Positions 63,801 to 64,000 of a stretch of DNA of 64,000 nt are shown piece by piece. The notes under the pieces were generated by a model that was not told where the DNA came from, ran no database searches, and saw nothing but the letters and a program-made list of their open reading frames with translations. The DNA is taken from positions 1 to 64,000 of the forward strand of contig NZ_FNSV01000008.1 in the NCBI RefSeq assembly GCF_900105905.1. Direction: 5' to 3'. The position numbers and the translations under genes were made by a program. The stretch's first letter is position 1. Every line of letters begins with the position of its first letter. This DNA comes from Rhodococcus koreensis (GTDB lineage Bacteria; Actinomycetota; Actinomycetes; Mycobacteriales; Mycobacteriaceae).

Positions 63801-64000
63801 CTGCGCACGCCCTGCTGCTCATGACGTCCGGCATCCGCTCCAGGCGATTGGCCCACGCTGTCAACGATTCGCTCCCGGCAGACGTCGAGCCGGCGTATGA
63901 AGACCTTCGCTCCTGGTTGGCGGAAATGGACATTGCCGATTGGCGAGAGCGCTACGAAGCCACCTCGTCAGAGATACTCGATCTACTCGAATTCACTAGA
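60794..64000 (+). CDS. SF2 DExH-type helicase, HamB/AbpB-like, runs off the right edge
   Basis: At least 1069 residues, open at the window end. Motif I is PTSGGKTLVAQ (about 306-316), motif II FDEAQL (about 413-418), and motif VI is NAMGRAGRAGKE (about 700). VVIYDQPFP and CTSTLTDGVNLPVRT are typical of Ski2-like and defence helicases. A 300-residue N-terminal helical part precedes the motor. GTG 60794 overlaps the nuclease gene by 16 bp and has AAGGAG five bases upstream, so the two proteins work as a pair. Expected to sense or load on foreign or damaged DNA; inference from related systems. Confidence 0.8.
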   Translation, partial: MERSLDLGLLNGALGGRTGLPTAEELQRLMADVEVRLILRQPEMDTQLFDVAWYLHGVASVDEARERYTLARQRQAFQVSAHIFDLALDQDEWTAEQRLSYGFAAAIGYRRGGRDPNATAIMNRLRSDIDIDSAVTEHISTLSLEVGLAFLGFETKTLFRWLARWRRQLETIGRGFEVPDLTTTVFGPTQMVVLGAEDLLHYFARGNSDRLERGRARLRSAAIGEAGPGDLNSRWVAAHLLRFSDEAEQGSLWNPAVLPPSVPVLVREAFTMGNPPVLTLWEPQRDLFNGPQSPFDRSVRRMVLAVPTSGGKTLVAQMLAVEQLARTDRSVCYVAPTRSLGREVRRAMASRVRILQKETGNDQPDYPMTYLDTLFELQPSEPADVEVMTPERLGNLLRHDADAVLDQFGMFIFDEAQLIKESGRGFVLESVIALLDYLTRQTDHRITLISAAMGNAGAIAQWLSPEGRYLLHESAWRGPRRLHAAFTTKAHWETTKIEGGAGSKWKYRHTTELSGLIRLRMADTRIRKLSTQSDTGWRFVRKSKDGSEFPAEWKKDEGHSTKHYVIASEMIAALGHAGSVLVVATTRSQAELLAKGLAGTRDEQPSLAPLVDFVRQQLGDDHPLVSVLRHGVGFHHARLPIEILEALEEAVREDVLPYLTCTSTLTDGVNLPVRTVVIYDQPFPDQHEDSQLSGARLVNAMGRAGRAGKETEGWIVLVRAASPTDQDFRDLNPGAEALAVTSSLITESALDAFARLEEELGKDEDSIFTAVDAAADFISFVWLTLAIEEGHGQDPESVDISRIVGTTLAATQSDEIRARCTQVAEAARRRYVASDSEARRRWPRTGTSIGSARAIDDLARRLHEEILELWIGGNLPDVMDPVHAIATLPQMFEELLKLAEAPEWEFLTSSRGNVIDVKPFVLLNDWIAGKPLPDLADTHLRTAPNAAWRISQMVGAITEQFEHFLAWTVGAVVELVNARFAGEASEIRLCPELGGYIRYGVNTAHALLLMTSGIRSRRLAHAVNDSLPADVEPAYEDLRSWLAEMDIADWRERYEATSSEILDLLEFTR

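Noticed and set aside
60794-64000. Helicase as Csf4/DinG of type IV-A
   Set aside because: Its motifs (PTSGGKT, DEAQ, GRAGRAG) are Ski2/Hachiman-like; no iron-sulfur cysteines of DinG are seen and cysH points to IV-B.

Overview
The window reads as a high-GC actinobacterial accessory replicon, most likely a Rhodococcus (linear) megaplasmid or a plasmid-like chromosomal region. The reasons are the mycobacterial/rhodococcal style of the ribulose-monophosphate genes, a PknK-type kinase, many GTG starts with GGAGG-like ribosome sites, tight ATGA/GTGA gene overlaps, and a type IV-B CRISPR-Cas locus with a cysH gene of the kind known from rhodococcal and mycobacterial plasmids. Genus and replicon type are inferences; no rRNA, tRNA, replication or partition gene was recognised.

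Layout. (1) 1-4.6 kb: a formaldehyde/RuMP block. Remnants of pgi, gnd and zwf carry many single-base frameshifts and sit beside intact hexulose-phosphate synthase and isomerase genes; together they would form a dissimilatory RuMP cycle. (2) 4.8-7.7 kb: divergent molybdenum-cofactor genes moaA-moaD and moaC-moaE. (3) 7.8-36.5 kb: a catabolic supercluster. It holds two nearly identical nitrilases in opposite orientation, an aconitase-family hydratase under a LuxR-type regulator, XdhC, a molybdenum hydroxylase (M-L-S operon), a CoxG-like protein, an FAD monooxygenase, two cysteine hydrolases, a CitE-like aldolase, a cupin, a DUF3891 protein, a Rieske oxygenase with its own ferredoxin and reductase, three transporters and two paralogous MarR regulators. 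A shared 18-bp dyad lies in front of five of its transcription units, so I read it as one regulon. The gene set fits breakdown of a nitrile-bearing, O- or N-methylated N-heteroaromatic through a maleamate-like intermediate; the substrate is a hypothesis.

(4) 36.5-41.6 kb: small unknown proteins and a 1153-residue PknK-like kinase/ATPase regulator, then an IS5-type transposase remnant. (5) 42.2-52.6 kb: a beta-oxidation-like operon (acyl-CoA ligase fused to a hotdog domain, frameshifted MaoC hydratase, thiolase, MFS transporter, FadB-type enzyme, CoA-ligase-like protein) divergent from a GntR regulator. (6) 53.1-64 kb: a plasmid/defence region. An ART-like protein and small ORFs are followed by a type IV-B CRISPR-Cas locus (cysH, small coupled ORF, csf1, an inserted DUF3800 gene, cas11, csf2, csf3) with no array or adaptation genes in view. 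A nuclease plus SF2 helicase pair resembling Hachiman/AbpAB follows and runs off the right edge.

How it fits together. The moa genes and XdhC would supply and mature the cofactor of the molybdenum hydroxylase. The Rieske enzyme, monooxygenase and nitrilases would trim and hydroxylate the substrate; the cysteine hydrolases, aconitase-family enzyme and CitE-like lyase would take fragments to central metabolism; formaldehyde from demethylation could feed the RuMP enzymes at the left end. That last link is an inference from gene content alone.
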